A DNA stretch of 64,000 bases from UBA8958 sp964571695 (GTDB lineage: Bacteria; Desulfobacterota; Syntrophia; Syntrophales; UBA8958): contig CAZNDG010000009.1 in the NCBI GenBank assembly GCA_964571695.1, positions 1-64,000 of the forward strand, read 5' to 3'. The notes under the pieces were generated by a model that was not told where the DNA came from, ran no database searches, and saw nothing but the letters and a program-made list of their open reading frames with translations. Shown one piece after another: positions 18,707 to 27,864 of this stretch; position 1 is the stretch's first letter, and each line of letters opens with the position of its first letter. Both the position numbers and the translations under genes were made by a program.

Positions 18707-19201
18707 ATGAAAGCCTTGACAAAAAAAGAGCGTTCCCCTAACATCGCCACGACCAATTCCGATGGGAGCGAGATCATGGCGGAGGAACAAATCGTCTCGA
18801 GAAAAATAGTCATTCACTACACGGCCGACAACGTTGACCAGCCGATTATCTGCCAGCTCGTTAAAACCCATGACCTGGTATTCAACATCCTCAAGGCCCG
18901 GATCTTCCCCAAGCGGGAAGGCATAATCGTCCTGGAGTTGAGCGGCAACCAGCGGAATTTCGACGACGGAATCCGTTTTCTCAAGGATAAAGGTCTCAAG
19001 GTAGAGCCCTTATCCAAGAGCGTCAACCAGAATTCCGACAAGTGCGTTCATTGCGGAGCCTGCACGGCCTTCTGTCCCACCGACGCCCTTTCTTTCGAAT
19101 CGGACACCCGGAAGGTGGTCTTCGATCCCGAAAAGTGCAACGGGTGCGAACTCTGTGTCTCCGCCTGCCCGGTGCGGGCCATGGAGGTCAACATCTTTTA
19201 G
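18707..19201 (+). CDS. NIL-domain 2[4Fe-4S] ferredoxin
   Basis: A protein of up to 164 residues with an N-terminal NIL domain (SRKIVIHYTADNVDQPIICQLVKTHDL) and a C-terminal ferredoxin carrying two clusters: CVHCGACTAFCP and CNGCELCVSACP. ATG 18707 has AAAGG upstream; an internal ATG at 18776, matching the usual family start just before the NIL domain, is an alternative giving 141 residues. NIL-ferredoxins occur in anaerobes, often with methionine or sulfur metabolism genes; their electron partners are mostly unknown. Co-transcription with phaR is likely from spacing but functionally unexplained. Confidence 0.88.
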   Translation: MKALTKKERSPNIATTNSDGSEIMAEEQIVSRKIVIHYTADNVDQPIICQLVKTHDLVFNILKARIFPKREGIIVLELSGNQRNFDDGIRFLKDKGLKVEPLSKSVNQNSDKCVHCGACTAFCPTDALSFESDTRKVVFDPEKCNGCELCVSACPVRAMEVNIF

Positions 19202-19277
19202 TTCTTCCGTCCAAACCGGAGTAGCCGCCCAAGACCAAAACATCCGCGGTATGGCCGGTATATTCGCGCCGCGGGAA

Positions 19278-19619
19278 TCACTCCCGGCCGGGGCTGCCGC
19301 CAATCACCTTGCCGAACCGGTTGGTAAGTTCTTTGCCCCGTTGTACAACCTCCTTCCCCTTCTCATAAGCGACCTTCCCCTTGTCGATAATCTCGGCGGT
19401 CTGTTCCTGGGTTTTCTCGATGGCCCGGTTGAGGTCCTCGGGAGACTTCTTCGGAGCGGCAAGGTAGAAATAACCCCCGGCCAGGATCATGACAAGGAGG
19501 AAAAGCAAAGCAAGCTTGATGAGGTTCTTGAAAAGAAAGTAGATTACGATCAGGGCGACGGCGACGATCGCCACTACGGCAAACTGATGGGTATTGATTG
19601 AAGACCATATTACTTCCAT
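19278..19619 (-). CDS. Small membrane protein with two hydrophobic segments
   Basis: A 113-residue protein starting MEVIWSSINTHQ (GGAAGG upstream). Two adjacent hydrophobic stretches (AVVAIVAVALIVIYFLF and LIKLALLFLLVMILAGGYFYL) are followed by a charged helical tail with EDLNRAIEKTQEQTAEIIDKGK. It resembles small inner-membrane proteins of unknown function. It stands alone and is convergent with the ferredoxin gene. I do not recognise a family. Confidence 0.6.
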   Translation of the reverse strand: MEVIWSSINTHQFAVVAIVAVALIVIYFLFKNLIKLALLFLLVMILAGGYFYLAAPKKSPEDLNRAIEKTQEQTAEIIDKGKVAYEKGKEVVQRGKELTNRFGKVIGGSPGRE

Positions 19620-19738
19620 GGATGAACGCCTTCCGTTTGGGACAAAGGGACCGCTGATCAAAACCCTCTCTGTCGGTACCTATTAACGGAATTCGGGAAA
19701 AAAATCCAGCATCCTTTCATCCACTTCAAGGGCGGGAT

Positions 19739-19827
19739 TAAGGTGGGGATGGGGTCCGGCATTTTATGAACATTAAGCTTCCCTTTCGTCCCCCTTCACT
19801 AAGGGATACCGTCATGGGCGTTTCGTC
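19739..19827. repeat. Dispersed repeat, copy 2
   Basis: Matches 7448-7529 from AAGGTGGGGATGGG, through CATTTTATGAACATTAAGCTT, to CCGTCATG. It ends right at the TTGACA of a candidate mtaB promoter (19828). Confidence 0.6.
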
Positions 19828-19857
19828 TTGACAAAAGAATCGTGGAGCGGTTAAGCT
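19828..19857 (+). promoter_or_regulatory. Weak candidate promoter for mtaB
   Basis: TTGACA at 19828-19833 is followed after 18 bases by TAAGCT (19852-19857). The -35 is perfect and the -10 poor. A similar TTGACA-N17-TAAGCT lies before the RND operon (29225-29253). Confidence 0.35.
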
Positions 19858-19918
19858 TTCAGGTAACGATGGGAAAGATCATAGAAAAGAATATGTTATG
19901 CTAAAGGAAACGACCTGC

Positions 19919-21361
19919 ATGTCCGTCCCGGAATCGGGCGGTGTTTTTCATGCCGCCCCGGCGGAAACCGATGATGCAAACGATCAGACATCTCAAGTCC
20001 CCGCCGCGGCCGTCGGGGCATTCCTCAAGGTGGCCATCGCCACTCTGGGATGCAAGGTAAATCAATACGAATCGGCGGCCATGGCGGAATGTCTGACCGG
20101 AGCAGGCTATCGCCTCGTGGATTACCACGCCGCCGCGGACTGTTATATCATCAACACCTGTACGGTCACGAACGGCGCGGATTATCAGTCACGGCAGATC
20201 ATCCGGCGGGCGCAAAGGCTCAACCCCCGGGCGGCCATCATTGTCACCGGCTGTTATGCCCAGACCGCACCCCATGTTTTTGCCGGAATGCCGGGGGTCG
20301 CCGTGGTTGCCGGGATGGGGGAGAAAAACCGGATGGGGGAAATAATCGCCGCCGTACGAGAAAAGTTTCCGGAGGGGATGGGGGCGTCCCCGGCACCGGA
20401 GGTACAGGTTGCACCGATCGACGGCTATCAGGAGGCGGACATCCCCCCCGTCATCCGTTTTCCCGGTCACACCCGGGCCTTCCTGAAGATTCAGGACGGC
20501 TGCAATGCCTTCTGCAGTTATTGCATCGTCCCCTATGCCCGGGGGCGAAGCCGCAGCATCGGAGCGTCGGAGGTAATCAATCGCATTGAAAACCTGGCCC
20601 GGCGCGGTTATCGGGAGGTGGTGCTGACGGGCATCCATCTCGGGGTCTATGGCGAGGACCGCCGGGACGGTTCCACCCTGGCTAAGGTATTGAGGCACGT
20701 GGAAGACTATCAACTTGTCGAACGTTTGCGGTTGAGCTCGCTGGAGCCCCGGGAAATCAGCGATGAGATCCTGGGGATAATGAGCACCGCCCGGATCGTA
20801 TGTCCTCATCTCCATATTCCCCTCCAGAGCGGGGATGACGGCATCCTGACCAGGATGGGCCGCAACTACGACCGGACCTTTTTCCAGGCGTTGCTGGAAA
20901 AGGCCGCCTCCCTGCGCCCGGACATGACCGTCGGGATGGACGTAATGGCGGGCTTTCCGGGCGAGGATGAAAAAGCCTTTGATAATACGATGAATTTGGT
21001 TGCTTCCGCCCCGTTTGCCTACCTCCATGTCTTCCCTTATTCCCGGCGGCCGGGAACGGCAGCGGCCCGGATGGGCAATCAAGTGCGGGAGGAAGAGAAA
21101 AAGAGGCGCTGCCGTATTCTCCGGGACCTGGGCGCAAACAAACGCCGGCAGCATATGGAAAGGTTCGTCGGCGCCGTCCTGCCGATCCTGGTAGAAGAGC
21201 GGGAAAAACGGGTCGGCGGCCGCCTTCGGGGCTTGTCCCACAACTATCTTTCCGTGGTCTTCAAGAAAGGGAGCGCCGTAACGACCAATACCGTCCTGCC
21301 GGCGAAAATTACCGCCCTGGCCAACGATAACTCACTTTGGGGGGTTCCTGCCCTTGGATAG
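19919..21361 (+). CDS. mtaB: tRNA t6A37 methylthiotransferase MtaB
   Basis: A 480-residue radical SAM methylthiotransferase that converts t6A37 of ANN-decoding tRNAs to ms2t6A. ATG 19919 is chosen because AAGGAAA lies ten bases before it; an ATG 21 bases upstream has no site. Order: N-terminal UPF0004 cluster domain (VAIATLGCKVNQYES, NTCTVTNGAD, GCYAQ), radical SAM cluster CNAFCSYC in QDGCNAFCSYCIVPYARGR, TIM barrel with LSSLEPREI and HLHIPLQSGDDGIL, and a short C-terminal TRAM-like region. The stop overlaps the TTG start of rnc, so mtaB-rnc-radical SAM form a tightly coupled operon. Confidence 0.93.
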   Translation: MSVPESGGVFHAAPAETDDANDQTSQVPAAAVGAFLKVAIATLGCKVNQYESAAMAECLTGAGYRLVDYHAAADCYIINTCTVTNGADYQSRQIIRRAQRLNPRAAIIVTGCYAQTAPHVFAGMPGVAVVAGMGEKNRMGEIIAAVREKFPEGMGASPAPEVQVAPIDGYQEADIPPVIRFPGHTRAFLKIQDGCNAFCSYCIVPYARGRSRSIGASEVINRIENLARRGYREVVLTGIHLGVYGEDRRDGSTLAKVLRHVEDYQLVERLRLSSLEPREISDEILGIMSTARIVCPHLHIPLQSGDDGILTRMGRNYDRTFFQALLEKAASLRPDMTVGMDVMAGFPGEDEKAFDNTMNLVASAPFAYLHVFPYSRRPGTAAARMGNQVREEEKKRRCRILRDLGANKRRQHMERFVGAVLPILVEEREKRVGGRLRGLSHNYLSVVFKKGSAVTTNTVLPAKITALANDNSLWGVPALG

Positions 21362-22073
21362 GGAAGACCGCTCGCGCTGGCAGGACCTGCCCACGGCCCT
21401 CGGATACGTTTTCAAAGATCACCGTCTCCTGATGAACGCCTGCACCCATCGCTCCTTTACAAATGAAAATCCCACGGCGCCCTGCCCCGACAACGAGCGG
21501 CTCGAATTTCTCGGGGACGCCGTCCTGCAGCTCTGCATCAGCGAGGAGCTCATGAACAGGTTTCCCACCTATACGGAAGGTCGTCTCTCCAAGATGAGGG
21601 CCGCCGTCGTCAACGAGCACTGCCTGGCGAACCTGGCAAAAAAGTTCGGCCTGGGCGAGTGCCTGCTCCTGGGAAAAGGCGAGGAGTCCTCCGGCGGCCG
21701 GGAGAAATCCTCTCTCCTCGCCGACGCCTTCGAAGCGTTGATGGCCGCGGTCTTTCTTGACGGCGGCTATGAGCGGGCGTCTGAGCTGATCAGGGGCCTG
21801 TTTGCCCAACTGATCACCGAAGGCAGCGGCGCCGGTCCCCATTTCCAGGACTACAAATCGGCCCTCCAGGAATATTGCCAGAACCGGTTTCACGAGACGC
21901 CGCGATACCTCTTGCAGTCCGAATCCGGACCGGACCATGACAAGACCTTTGCGGTGGAAATCCGGATCGCCGGGATGATGGAGACCACCGGCGCCGGCAA
22001 GAGCAGAAAGGAGGCGGAGCAGCAAGCGGCTAAAAAGGCCTGGGATTTCTTCAACGCCGCCGCCGAGCCATGA
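21354..22073 (+). CDS. rnc: Ribonuclease III
   Basis: A 239-residue double-strand RNA endonuclease for rRNA and mRNA processing. The start is a TTG inside the last codons of mtaB. The signature NERLEFLGDAVLQL carries the metal-binding acidic residues, with the second pair in DAFEALMAAVFLDGG. A C-terminal double-stranded-RNA-binding domain spans about 165-235 (DYKSALQEYCQNRFHETPRYLL to SRKEAEQQAAKKAW). Length is normal. The stop overlaps the next start as ATGA. Confidence 0.95.
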   Translation: MDREDRSRWQDLPTALGYVFKDHRLLMNACTHRSFTNENPTAPCPDNERLEFLGDAVLQLCISEELMNRFPTYTEGRLSKMRAAVVNEHCLANLAKKFGLGECLLLGKGEESSGGREKSSLLADAFEALMAAVFLDGGYERASELIRGLFAQLITEGSGAGPHFQDYKSALQEYCQNRFHETPRYLLQSESGPDHDKTFAVEIRIAGMMETTGAGKSRKEAEQQAAKKAWDFFNAAAEP

Positions 22074-23077
22074 TAATCCCCTTTTTTCTCCGTAACCGCG
22101 GCTGTCCCCACCGCTGTCGCTTCTGCAATCAGGAGATCTCCGGCGGCACTGACCCCCGGGAGCTGGGGGCGGACTATTTCCACGAAAAGGTACGGGCGTT
22201 TCTCGCCTCGGCGGCGCGCGGAAAAAAATCCAAGCAACCGGTGGAGATCGCCTTTTACGGGGGCAATTTCACCGGCCTGACCATAAGAGAGCAGGAAGAT
22301 CTCCTCCGCATGGCCCGGCGGCATATGGAAAACGGCACGGTCATTGGGGTCCGCGTCTCTACCCGTCCGGATTGCCTGCGCGACGAGGACGTGGAAAGAC
22401 TGGCGGTATTCGGGGTCCGGACCGTGGAAATCGGCGCCCAATCCCTGGAGGACGGCGTTCTGGCCGCCTCCGGCCGGGGGCATACCGCCCGGGATGCAGT
22501 CGCCGCCGTGGCGATGCTGAAGCACCGGGGGCTGGATGTCATCCTCCATCTCATGGCTGGCCTGCCCGGCGACGATGGCAGCGCCTTCCTGGATACCGTT
22601 TCCCGGACGACGGCGCTGGGTCTCCGGGGCGTACGCATCCATCCCACCCTGGTCCTCGCCGGCAGCCCCCTGGCGGAGGATTTTCTTCAGGGGCGGTACG
22701 TGCCTTTAACTCTCCCCGAAGCCGTCGATCTCTGCCGGCAGGCCTGGGACATCCTGGAAAAAGCTCGGATCGCCATCATCCGCATGGGGCTTCAGGCAAC
22801 GGATATCCTCAGCGGACCCGGCGCCGTGCTGGGCGGCCCCTATCATCCCGCCTTCGGGGCACTGGTCGCCTCGGCGCGCTGGCGGGAACGGACCCTGGCC
22901 CTTATTGGGGGCGCCGATCTCGAGGGCCGGAAGGCGGTATTTTTTGTCCCCCCCGGGGAAGAAAGCTCCTTTCGCGGACATGGAAATTGCAACATCAAGT
23001 TCTTACGGAACCACTGCCGCCTCGCCACTCTGGAAATCAAAACGGCGGTTCAGGACTTCCATTATCTCTGTGGTTGA
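22070..23077 (+). CDS. Radical SAM protein, Elp3/HemN-like
   Basis: A 335-residue radical SAM enzyme. The cluster motif CPHRCRFC is at the very N terminus (MIIPFFLRNRGCPHRCRFCNQ). Other barrel features are IAFYGGNFTGL, RVSTRPDCL, TVEIGAQSLEDGVL and HLMAGLPGDD, as in the radical SAM part of Elp3 and HemN-like proteins. A short C-terminal domain follows (NIKFLRNHC...LEIKTAVQDF). It starts inside the rnc stop and is followed 14 bases later by era, a conserved rnc-X-era arrangement in Deltaproteobacteria. A tRNA-modification role is plausible but unproven. Confidence 0.85.
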   Translation: MIIPFFLRNRGCPHRCRFCNQEISGGTDPRELGADYFHEKVRAFLASAARGKKSKQPVEIAFYGGNFTGLTIREQEDLLRMARRHMENGTVIGVRVSTRPDCLRDEDVERLAVFGVRTVEIGAQSLEDGVLAASGRGHTARDAVAAVAMLKHRGLDVILHLMAGLPGDDGSAFLDTVSRTTALGLRGVRIHPTLVLAGSPLAEDFLQGRYVPLTLPEAVDLCRQAWDILEKARIAIIRMGLQATDILSGPGAVLGGPYHPAFGALVASARWRERTLALIGGADLEGRKAVFFVPPGEESSFRGHGNCNIKFLRNHCRLATLEIKTAVQDFHYLCG

Positions 23078-23091
23078 AAGAGGAGGTTTAG

Positions 23092-23979
23092 ATGTTCAAA
23101 TCGGGATTCATCGGCATCGTGGGACGGCCCAATGTGGGCAAATCAACCCTCCTTAACAGTATCCTGGGGGAGAGCATCGCCATTACCAGCCCCAAACCCC
23201 AGACGACCCGCAACCGGATCATGGGGATAAAACATCAGGCCGATGGCCAGATGATCTTCTTGGACACCCCGGGGATTCACGATCCTCATAAGCCTTTGAA
23301 CGCCGCCATGGTGAAAACGGCGCGCAACGTGGCGGGAGACGTAGATGTTCTGCTGGTGCTCATCGAGGCGAGAGAGGACATCCACCCCGAGGACCGGGCG
23401 CTGCTGGCAACGCTTAAAGCATACGAGCAACGGGCAATCCTGGCCATCAACAAGACGGATCTGGTAAAAAAAGCCGCCCTTCTGCCCCTCATCGACGCGG
23501 CCCGGACTATCTTCCCCTGCCGCGCCTTCATTCCCCTGTGCGCCCGCACCGGCGACGGCGTCCCGGTCCTCCTTCAGGAAATCCGGGAACTCCTCCCCGC
23601 CGGCCCTCCCTATTTTCCGGAAGACATGCTCACCGACCGTTCGGAGAGATTTATCGCCGCTGAAATCATCAGGGAGAAGATCCTCACCTATACCCACAAA
23701 GAGATCCCTTACGCCACGGCCGTCGTCGTGGATGCCTTCAAGGAAGAGGAAGGAAAGGAACTGATCCGCATCGAGGCGACCATAAATGTGGAGCGAGACT
23801 CGCAGAAGAAGATCATCATCGGCCGCCGGGGCGCCATGTTGAAAATGATCGGCACCGCCGCCCGGCTCGAAATGGAACGGTTTTTTGCCGCCCGGATCTT
23901 TCTGGCGCTGTTCGTCCGGGTACAGAAGGACTGGACCCACAGCGAACGGCTGATAAAGGAATTCGGCTACGACCAGTGA
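23092..23979 (+). CDS. era: GTPase Era
   Basis: A 295-residue essential GTPase that binds 16S rRNA and checks 30S subunit assembly. G1 GRPNVGKST is at residues 11-19, G3 is DTPGIH, G4 is NKTD and the G5 region is PLCARTGDG. The C-terminal KH domain is seen in KKIIIGRRGAMLKMIGTAAR, preceded by HKEIPYATAVVVDAF. AGGAGGTTT before the ATG is a good ribosome binding site. It closes the mtaB-rnc operon. The 92-base spacer after it contains a hairpin-like CCTCGG...CCGAGG. Confidence 0.95.
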   Translation: MFKSGFIGIVGRPNVGKSTLLNSILGESIAITSPKPQTTRNRIMGIKHQADGQMIFLDTPGIHDPHKPLNAAMVKTARNVAGDVDVLLVLIEAREDIHPEDRALLATLKAYEQRAILAINKTDLVKKAALLPLIDAARTIFPCRAFIPLCARTGDGVPVLLQEIRELLPAGPPYFPEDMLTDRSERFIAAEIIREKILTYTHKEIPYATAVVVDAFKEEEGKELIRIEATINVERDSQKKIIIGRRGAMLKMIGTAARLEMERFFAARIFLALFVRVQKDWTHSERLIKEFGYDQ

Positions 23980-24071
23980 ACATATCCTCGGGGACGGCAT
24001 TCTCGAAACGTCCGAGGCCGATTTGGGGCAAGCCACTTCCACTTCCCGCTGGCGGCGAAGGCCGTTTTTGG

Positions 24072-24683
24072 TTATTTGGCCGGTCCCGCCGCCTCCTTCG
24101 GGGTTCCCGCCGCCAGCGTCCGGATGGCGGCGGCGATCTCAACGCTCAATCCTCCCAGCATCCGGCTGTGGGCCGCGACCATGGCCGCCGGAGCCGCCTC
24201 CTGGATCGATTCCGCCAGGGTCGTGGCGCCGGTACGGATTTTTCCGTCGGCGGTGGATCGGACCGACCAGAGCGCGCCGAGTCTGGCCTCCGATCCCGGA
24301 ACAAATTCGAAACGCACGACGTCGATGGCCACCCGGTAGGAGGGGGCAACCGATACCGACTGGGGAAATACGGACACATACGGCGAGCCCAGGATCACCG
24401 CGAGATTTTCGGCCACCATACGGGCGATGTCGTTCTTCAGCGGGGAGGCCCAGCGGTTGAATTCATCGACCCGCAACTGATTGGGCGTAAAGTTAGACAC
24501 GATCTGGGGGCGATCCACGGCTTCCGGCACGGAAACGGGGCCGACGGTCACGGCAAGATCCGATGCATCCCCTGACGGCACCGCGGTGGGACTCAAGGTG
24601 TACAACTGGGGGGCTACGGATGCACATCCGCAGATCAACGCCACGAAAACGCAAGCGATTATGGACATTCCGAGTTTTTTCAT
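24072..24683 (-). CDS. pqiC: PqiC-type outer-membrane auxiliary lipoprotein
   Basis: A 203-residue lipoprotein with lipobox ICGC (Cys20). The family pattern is LYTLSPTAVPSG, VTVGPVSVPEAVDRPQIV, DEFNRWASPLKNDIARMVAENLA, as in PqiC, which joins the PqiB MCE tube to the outer membrane. The ATG overlaps the pqiB stop as TAATG, so translation is coupled. It is the last gene of a four-gene lipid transport operon. Confidence 0.87.
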   Translation of the reverse strand: MKKLGMSIIACVFVALICGCASVAPQLYTLSPTAVPSGDASDLAVTVGPVSVPEAVDRPQIVSNFTPNQLRVDEFNRWASPLKNDIARMVAENLAVILGSPYVSVFPQSVSVAPSYRVAIDVVRFEFVPGSEARLGALWSVRSTADGKIRTGATTLAESIQEAAPAAMVAAHSRMLGGLSVEIAAAIRTLAAGTPKEAAGPAK

Positions 24684-26356
24684 TATGGCTTCTCCTTGGC
24701 TTTACCGCTGATCAGGGCCTCCGGATGCTTGTCCATATACTCCACAAACACCCGCACGGCCCGGGCGGCCCGTGACACCTCCTGCAGTGCCTCCCGCAGT
24801 TCCTGCGTCGCCGGCGCATCGGGACCCACCAGGGTTTTGTCCGTATTGGCCAGCACCCGTTCGGCCGACGCCACGGCCCGCTTCAAATTTTCCATCGCCG
24901 CCTTTGCCTCCGGCACCACCTCCGCATCGATGCGCCCCAGCAACTTGCGGGCGTCCTTGAGCGTTTGATCAAGCCCGGTCAGGGCCGCCTTGGTTTCCTT
25001 GCCGATCTCATCAAAGGGGATCTTGTCGATCTTGTCCAGGATACCCGTGACCTTCATCTGAAATTCCGCCATCCCACTGGGCATAACCGGCAGGCGCGGG
25101 GGACTTTTCGTCCAGTCCACCTGGACCTTGGGGGCACGGGGGAAGTAATCCAGGGCGATGTAAAGCTGTCCCGTAACGATGTTCCCCAGGCGCAGTTGCG
25201 CCCGCAGTCCCTTGTCGATGAGCTTCTGGGTGCTTTTGTCGTCTTGCCAGACCTGGGCGGGATGATCGCGGATGGCGACCTTTTTATCTCTATCGTCAAG
25301 TTGCGAAAAGAAGCGCTCCTCATAATAGGACACCAGGGCATAGGGTTTGAAGGTGTAGGAATCCGGATCGTAATGAAGGCCGATTTTCTTCACTTCCCCG
25401 ATCTCGAGCCCCATGTAGGTGAGCGGGGCGCCGATGGACAGGCCCCGGATGGATTCATCGAAAACGAGGATGAATGGCTCGTCTTTCATTTCATGCTTCG
25501 TCGTCGCCGCCTCCTGGTTATCGAAGAGGGCAAAGACGGTATTTTCCGCCGCCGGGGCACCGGCCTGGGAGTAGGGAGGGGGTTCAAAAGCGATGCCTCC
25601 CGCAAGAACCGATGCCAATGACTGGGTGCGGACGAGCAGCCCCTTGACTCCCATGGAGACGTCGATGCCGCTGGCCTCCCAGAATCGCGTGGCGGTTGTG
25701 ACGTATTTGTCGTAGGGTGAATTCACGAAGATTTTGATCTCCATGGTTTTACCGTCTTTTGCCAGATCGTAGGCGATGACCTGGCCCACATTCAGACGGC
25801 GGTAATAAACGGGGGAGCCGTAGCCCAGGGAGCCAAGATCTTCGGCCTTCAGGATGAACTGCCGCCCGGGATCAGCGCCGGTGATGATCGGCGGGGTATC
25901 GAGACCGACGAATACCTTTTCCTTCTCTTTGGATTTTCCCGCTTCAATGCCGATGTAATTTCCGGAAAGCAGGGTTCCCATGCCGGAAACGCCGCTCATG
26001 GTAATCCGGGGATGCATGATCCAGAATTTCGTATCCTTGACGAGGAGGTTCTTGGCATTCTTGGCGATCTTGGCCGTCACCACGACGTGGGAATAGTCTT
26101 CGGAAAGACTGACCGCCGTGACCTGACCGATATTGACGTCCTTGTATTTGACGAACGTCTTGCCGGCCTCGACACCCTCTGCCACCTTGAAGGAGATCTT
26201 GATGGTCGGACCTTCGTTCAGGAATCGCTCCACGGCGATGCCGATGCCCACCAGGGCGGCGATGACGGGAATGATCCAGACGACGGAGAAACGCGCACGT
26301 TTGCGCGGTGCGGTCGTCGCCTCCGGAATGTCGGCTGTTTGGCTGGTTTCACTCAT
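24683..26356 (-). CDS. pqiB: PqiB-like MCE tunnel protein
   Basis: A 557-residue inner-membrane-anchored MCE protein starting MSETSQTAD. One transmembrane helix (VVWIIPVIAALVGIGIAV) is followed by three MCE domains: about 50-140 (GPTIKISFKVAEGVEAGKTFVKYKDVNIG), 165-260 (KAEDLGSLGYGSPVYYRRLNVGQV) and 295-410 (DESIRGLSIGAPLTYMGLEIG). A C-terminal helical region (SAERVLANTDKTL, ELREALQEVSRAARAV) would form the needle. PqiB builds a hexameric channel across the periplasm for lipids. Its start overlaps pqiA2. Confidence 0.92.
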   Translation of the reverse strand: MSETSQTADIPEATTAPRKRARFSVVWIIPVIAALVGIGIAVERFLNEGPTIKISFKVAEGVEAGKTFVKYKDVNIGQVTAVSLSEDYSHVVVTAKIAKNAKNLLVKDTKFWIMHPRITMSGVSGMGTLLSGNYIGIEAGKSKEKEKVFVGLDTPPIITGADPGRQFILKAEDLGSLGYGSPVYYRRLNVGQVIAYDLAKDGKTMEIKIFVNSPYDKYVTTATRFWEASGIDVSMGVKGLLVRTQSLASVLAGGIAFEPPPYSQAGAPAAENTVFALFDNQEAATTKHEMKDEPFILVFDESIRGLSIGAPLTYMGLEIGEVKKIGLHYDPDSYTFKPYALVSYYEERFFSQLDDRDKKVAIRDHPAQVWQDDKSTQKLIDKGLRAQLRLGNIVTGQLYIALDYFPRAPKVQVDWTKSPPRLPVMPSGMAEFQMKVTGILDKIDKIPFDEIGKETKAALTGLDQTLKDARKLLGRIDAEVVPEAKAAMENLKRAVASAERVLANTDKTLVGPDAPATQELREALQEVSRAARAVRVFVEYMDKHPEALISGKAKEKP

Positions 26357-26990
26357 TTCGCTTCTCCATGCTCCCGGCGGAATCCCAGATGAGCCGGGGA
26401 TCAAAGGTTTGGGCCGCAAATATGGTCAATATCACCACGGCGGCAAAGAATAATATGCCGGCCCGGGGCTGCGCCGCCATGAGGGGCTTGAGCTGTACCA
26501 GGGCGACGACGAAGGCAATGACGAAGACATCGAGCATGGACCAGCGGCCAATGAATTCGACAAGCCGATAAAGTCGGACCCGTTCCCGGTTGCTCTTCGC
26601 CGAACGGCGCTGCACCGTAACAAGCAGATAGGCAAGGGCCATGAGCTTGGCCAGGGGAATCATCACGCTGGCGATCAGGACGATGAGGGCCAGGTGCCAT
26701 GATCCCGTCAGATACAGTAGTATGACCCCGCCGATGATCGTGTCCTCGGAAGCTCCGACCAGGGTTGTTGATTTCATGACGGGGATCAGGTTGGCGGGAA
26801 GATAGCAGATGGCGGCGGCGATTATGAGGGCCCAGGTGCGCTGGATTGCGTCATGACGCCGGTACGCGAGTTCGTGACCGCAACGGGGGCAGTAATTCGC
26901 TGCCCCGGACGTCCCGATCCTGGACAACAAACGGCAGTGCCTGCACAGCGCCAGACCCGCTTTCATGGCCGATGTTTCTCCGGCCCTCAT
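26349..26990 (-). CDS. pqiA: PqiA-like membrane protein, second copy
   Basis: A 213-residue protein with a rubredoxin-like Cys pair set (CRHCRLLS and YCPRCGHELAYRR) followed by four transmembrane segments. Family features include ALIIAAAICYLPANLIPVM, TIIGGVILLYLTGSW and RWSMLDVFVIAFVVALVQL. E. coli PqiA holds two such modules in one chain; here they are two genes. The ATG overlaps the previous stop as ATGA and the stop overlaps pqiB. Likely the inner-membrane component of the PqiABC lipid transporter. Confidence 0.88.
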   Translation of the reverse strand: MRAGETSAMKAGLALCRHCRLLSRIGTSGAANYCPRCGHELAYRRHDAIQRTWALIIAAAICYLPANLIPVMKSTTLVGASEDTIIGGVILLYLTGSWHLALIVLIASVMIPLAKLMALAYLLVTVQRRSAKSNRERVRLYRLVEFIGRWSMLDVFVIAFVVALVQLKPLMAAQPRAGILFFAAVVILTIFAAQTFDPRLIWDSAGSMEKRNE

Positions 26991-27655
26991 TTCTTGGCCT
27001 CCCGATCGCCGCCTGCCTGCGGGCCGCCGACCGGCGCCGGCTCAACGGAGCCCACCCATTGCACCTGTTCCCAAATCTCTTCCGGATCTAAATTGACGGC
27101 AATCATGGTAATGAGAACAATGAGCGCCCCGGTGGCGAACATTCCCACCCCCACGATGACGGTGGCCAGATCGGCGATCTTGACGAGGGCGACCAGGATT
27201 CCGAGCATCATCACCTCGGCCATGGCCCATTCATGGGCCAGTTCCGCCCACAGCAGCAGTTCTCCCACCCATGCCGGCGCGGGACGATACCATCGGGAGG
27301 CAACCAGGACGACGATCGTAAACCCGATATATACCGCCGGGGCAATTACGGCGCAGATGGCGACGAGCGCCGCCGTCATCTGCTGGCCCTCCTGCCACAT
27401 CACCCAGGCGCCGCCGATGATGGTCGTATCGACCTCCCGGCCCGCCGCCGACAAACCCATGAGGGGAAAGGCATTGGCGAGGATAAAAACTATCGCCGCT
27501 CCAATCGCCAGGGCCAGGGTGCGTTCATTGGCCCCCGGTTTGTTGGCCGCCAGAACCTTGCCGCACCGCCGGCACCGAGCCTTGGCCCGCGGCGGCAGCC
27601 GGGGAATGTTCTGGAGCAGATCGCAATCCGGACAGGCAACGGGGTTAAGGGGCAT
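26987..27655 (-). CDS. pqiA: PqiA-like membrane protein, first copy
   Basis: About 222 residues from MPLNPVACPDC (AAAGG upstream; the frame is open to a TTG at 27685). Cys pairs ACPDCDLL and RCRRCGKVLA are followed by hydrophobic segments LALAIGAAIVFILANAFPLM, VALVAICAVIAPAVYIGF and AMAEVMMLGILVALVKI. It corresponds to the N-terminal module of E. coli PqiA. It opens the operon pqiA-pqiA-pqiB-pqiC, all leftward with overlapping ends. Confidence 0.87.
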   Translation of the reverse strand: MPLNPVACPDCDLLQNIPRLPPRAKARCRRCGKVLAANKPGANERTLALAIGAAIVFILANAFPLMGLSAAGREVDTTIIGGAWVMWQEGQQMTAALVAICAVIAPAVYIGFTIVVLVASRWYRPAPAWVGELLLWAELAHEWAMAEVMMLGILVALVKIADLATVIVGVGMFATGALIVLITMIAVNLDPEEIWEQVQWVGSVEPAPVGGPQAGGDREAKK

Positions 27656-27864
27656 CCAGCAAACCTTTACCAGCATTATTTTCAAAAGCGGAGGTCGCTT
27701 ACGTCGGTATTTTATCCGATACCTACTCTAACCTCATATATTGCTCTTTTTTAATCCTATGGATGGTAATCTACAATGAAAATAGGAAATTGACAAGATT
27801 TTCCTGTTGACAAAAGAGAAAAGATATGTGGGAGAGACAATCCATTCTATTGGTCCAGGACAAC

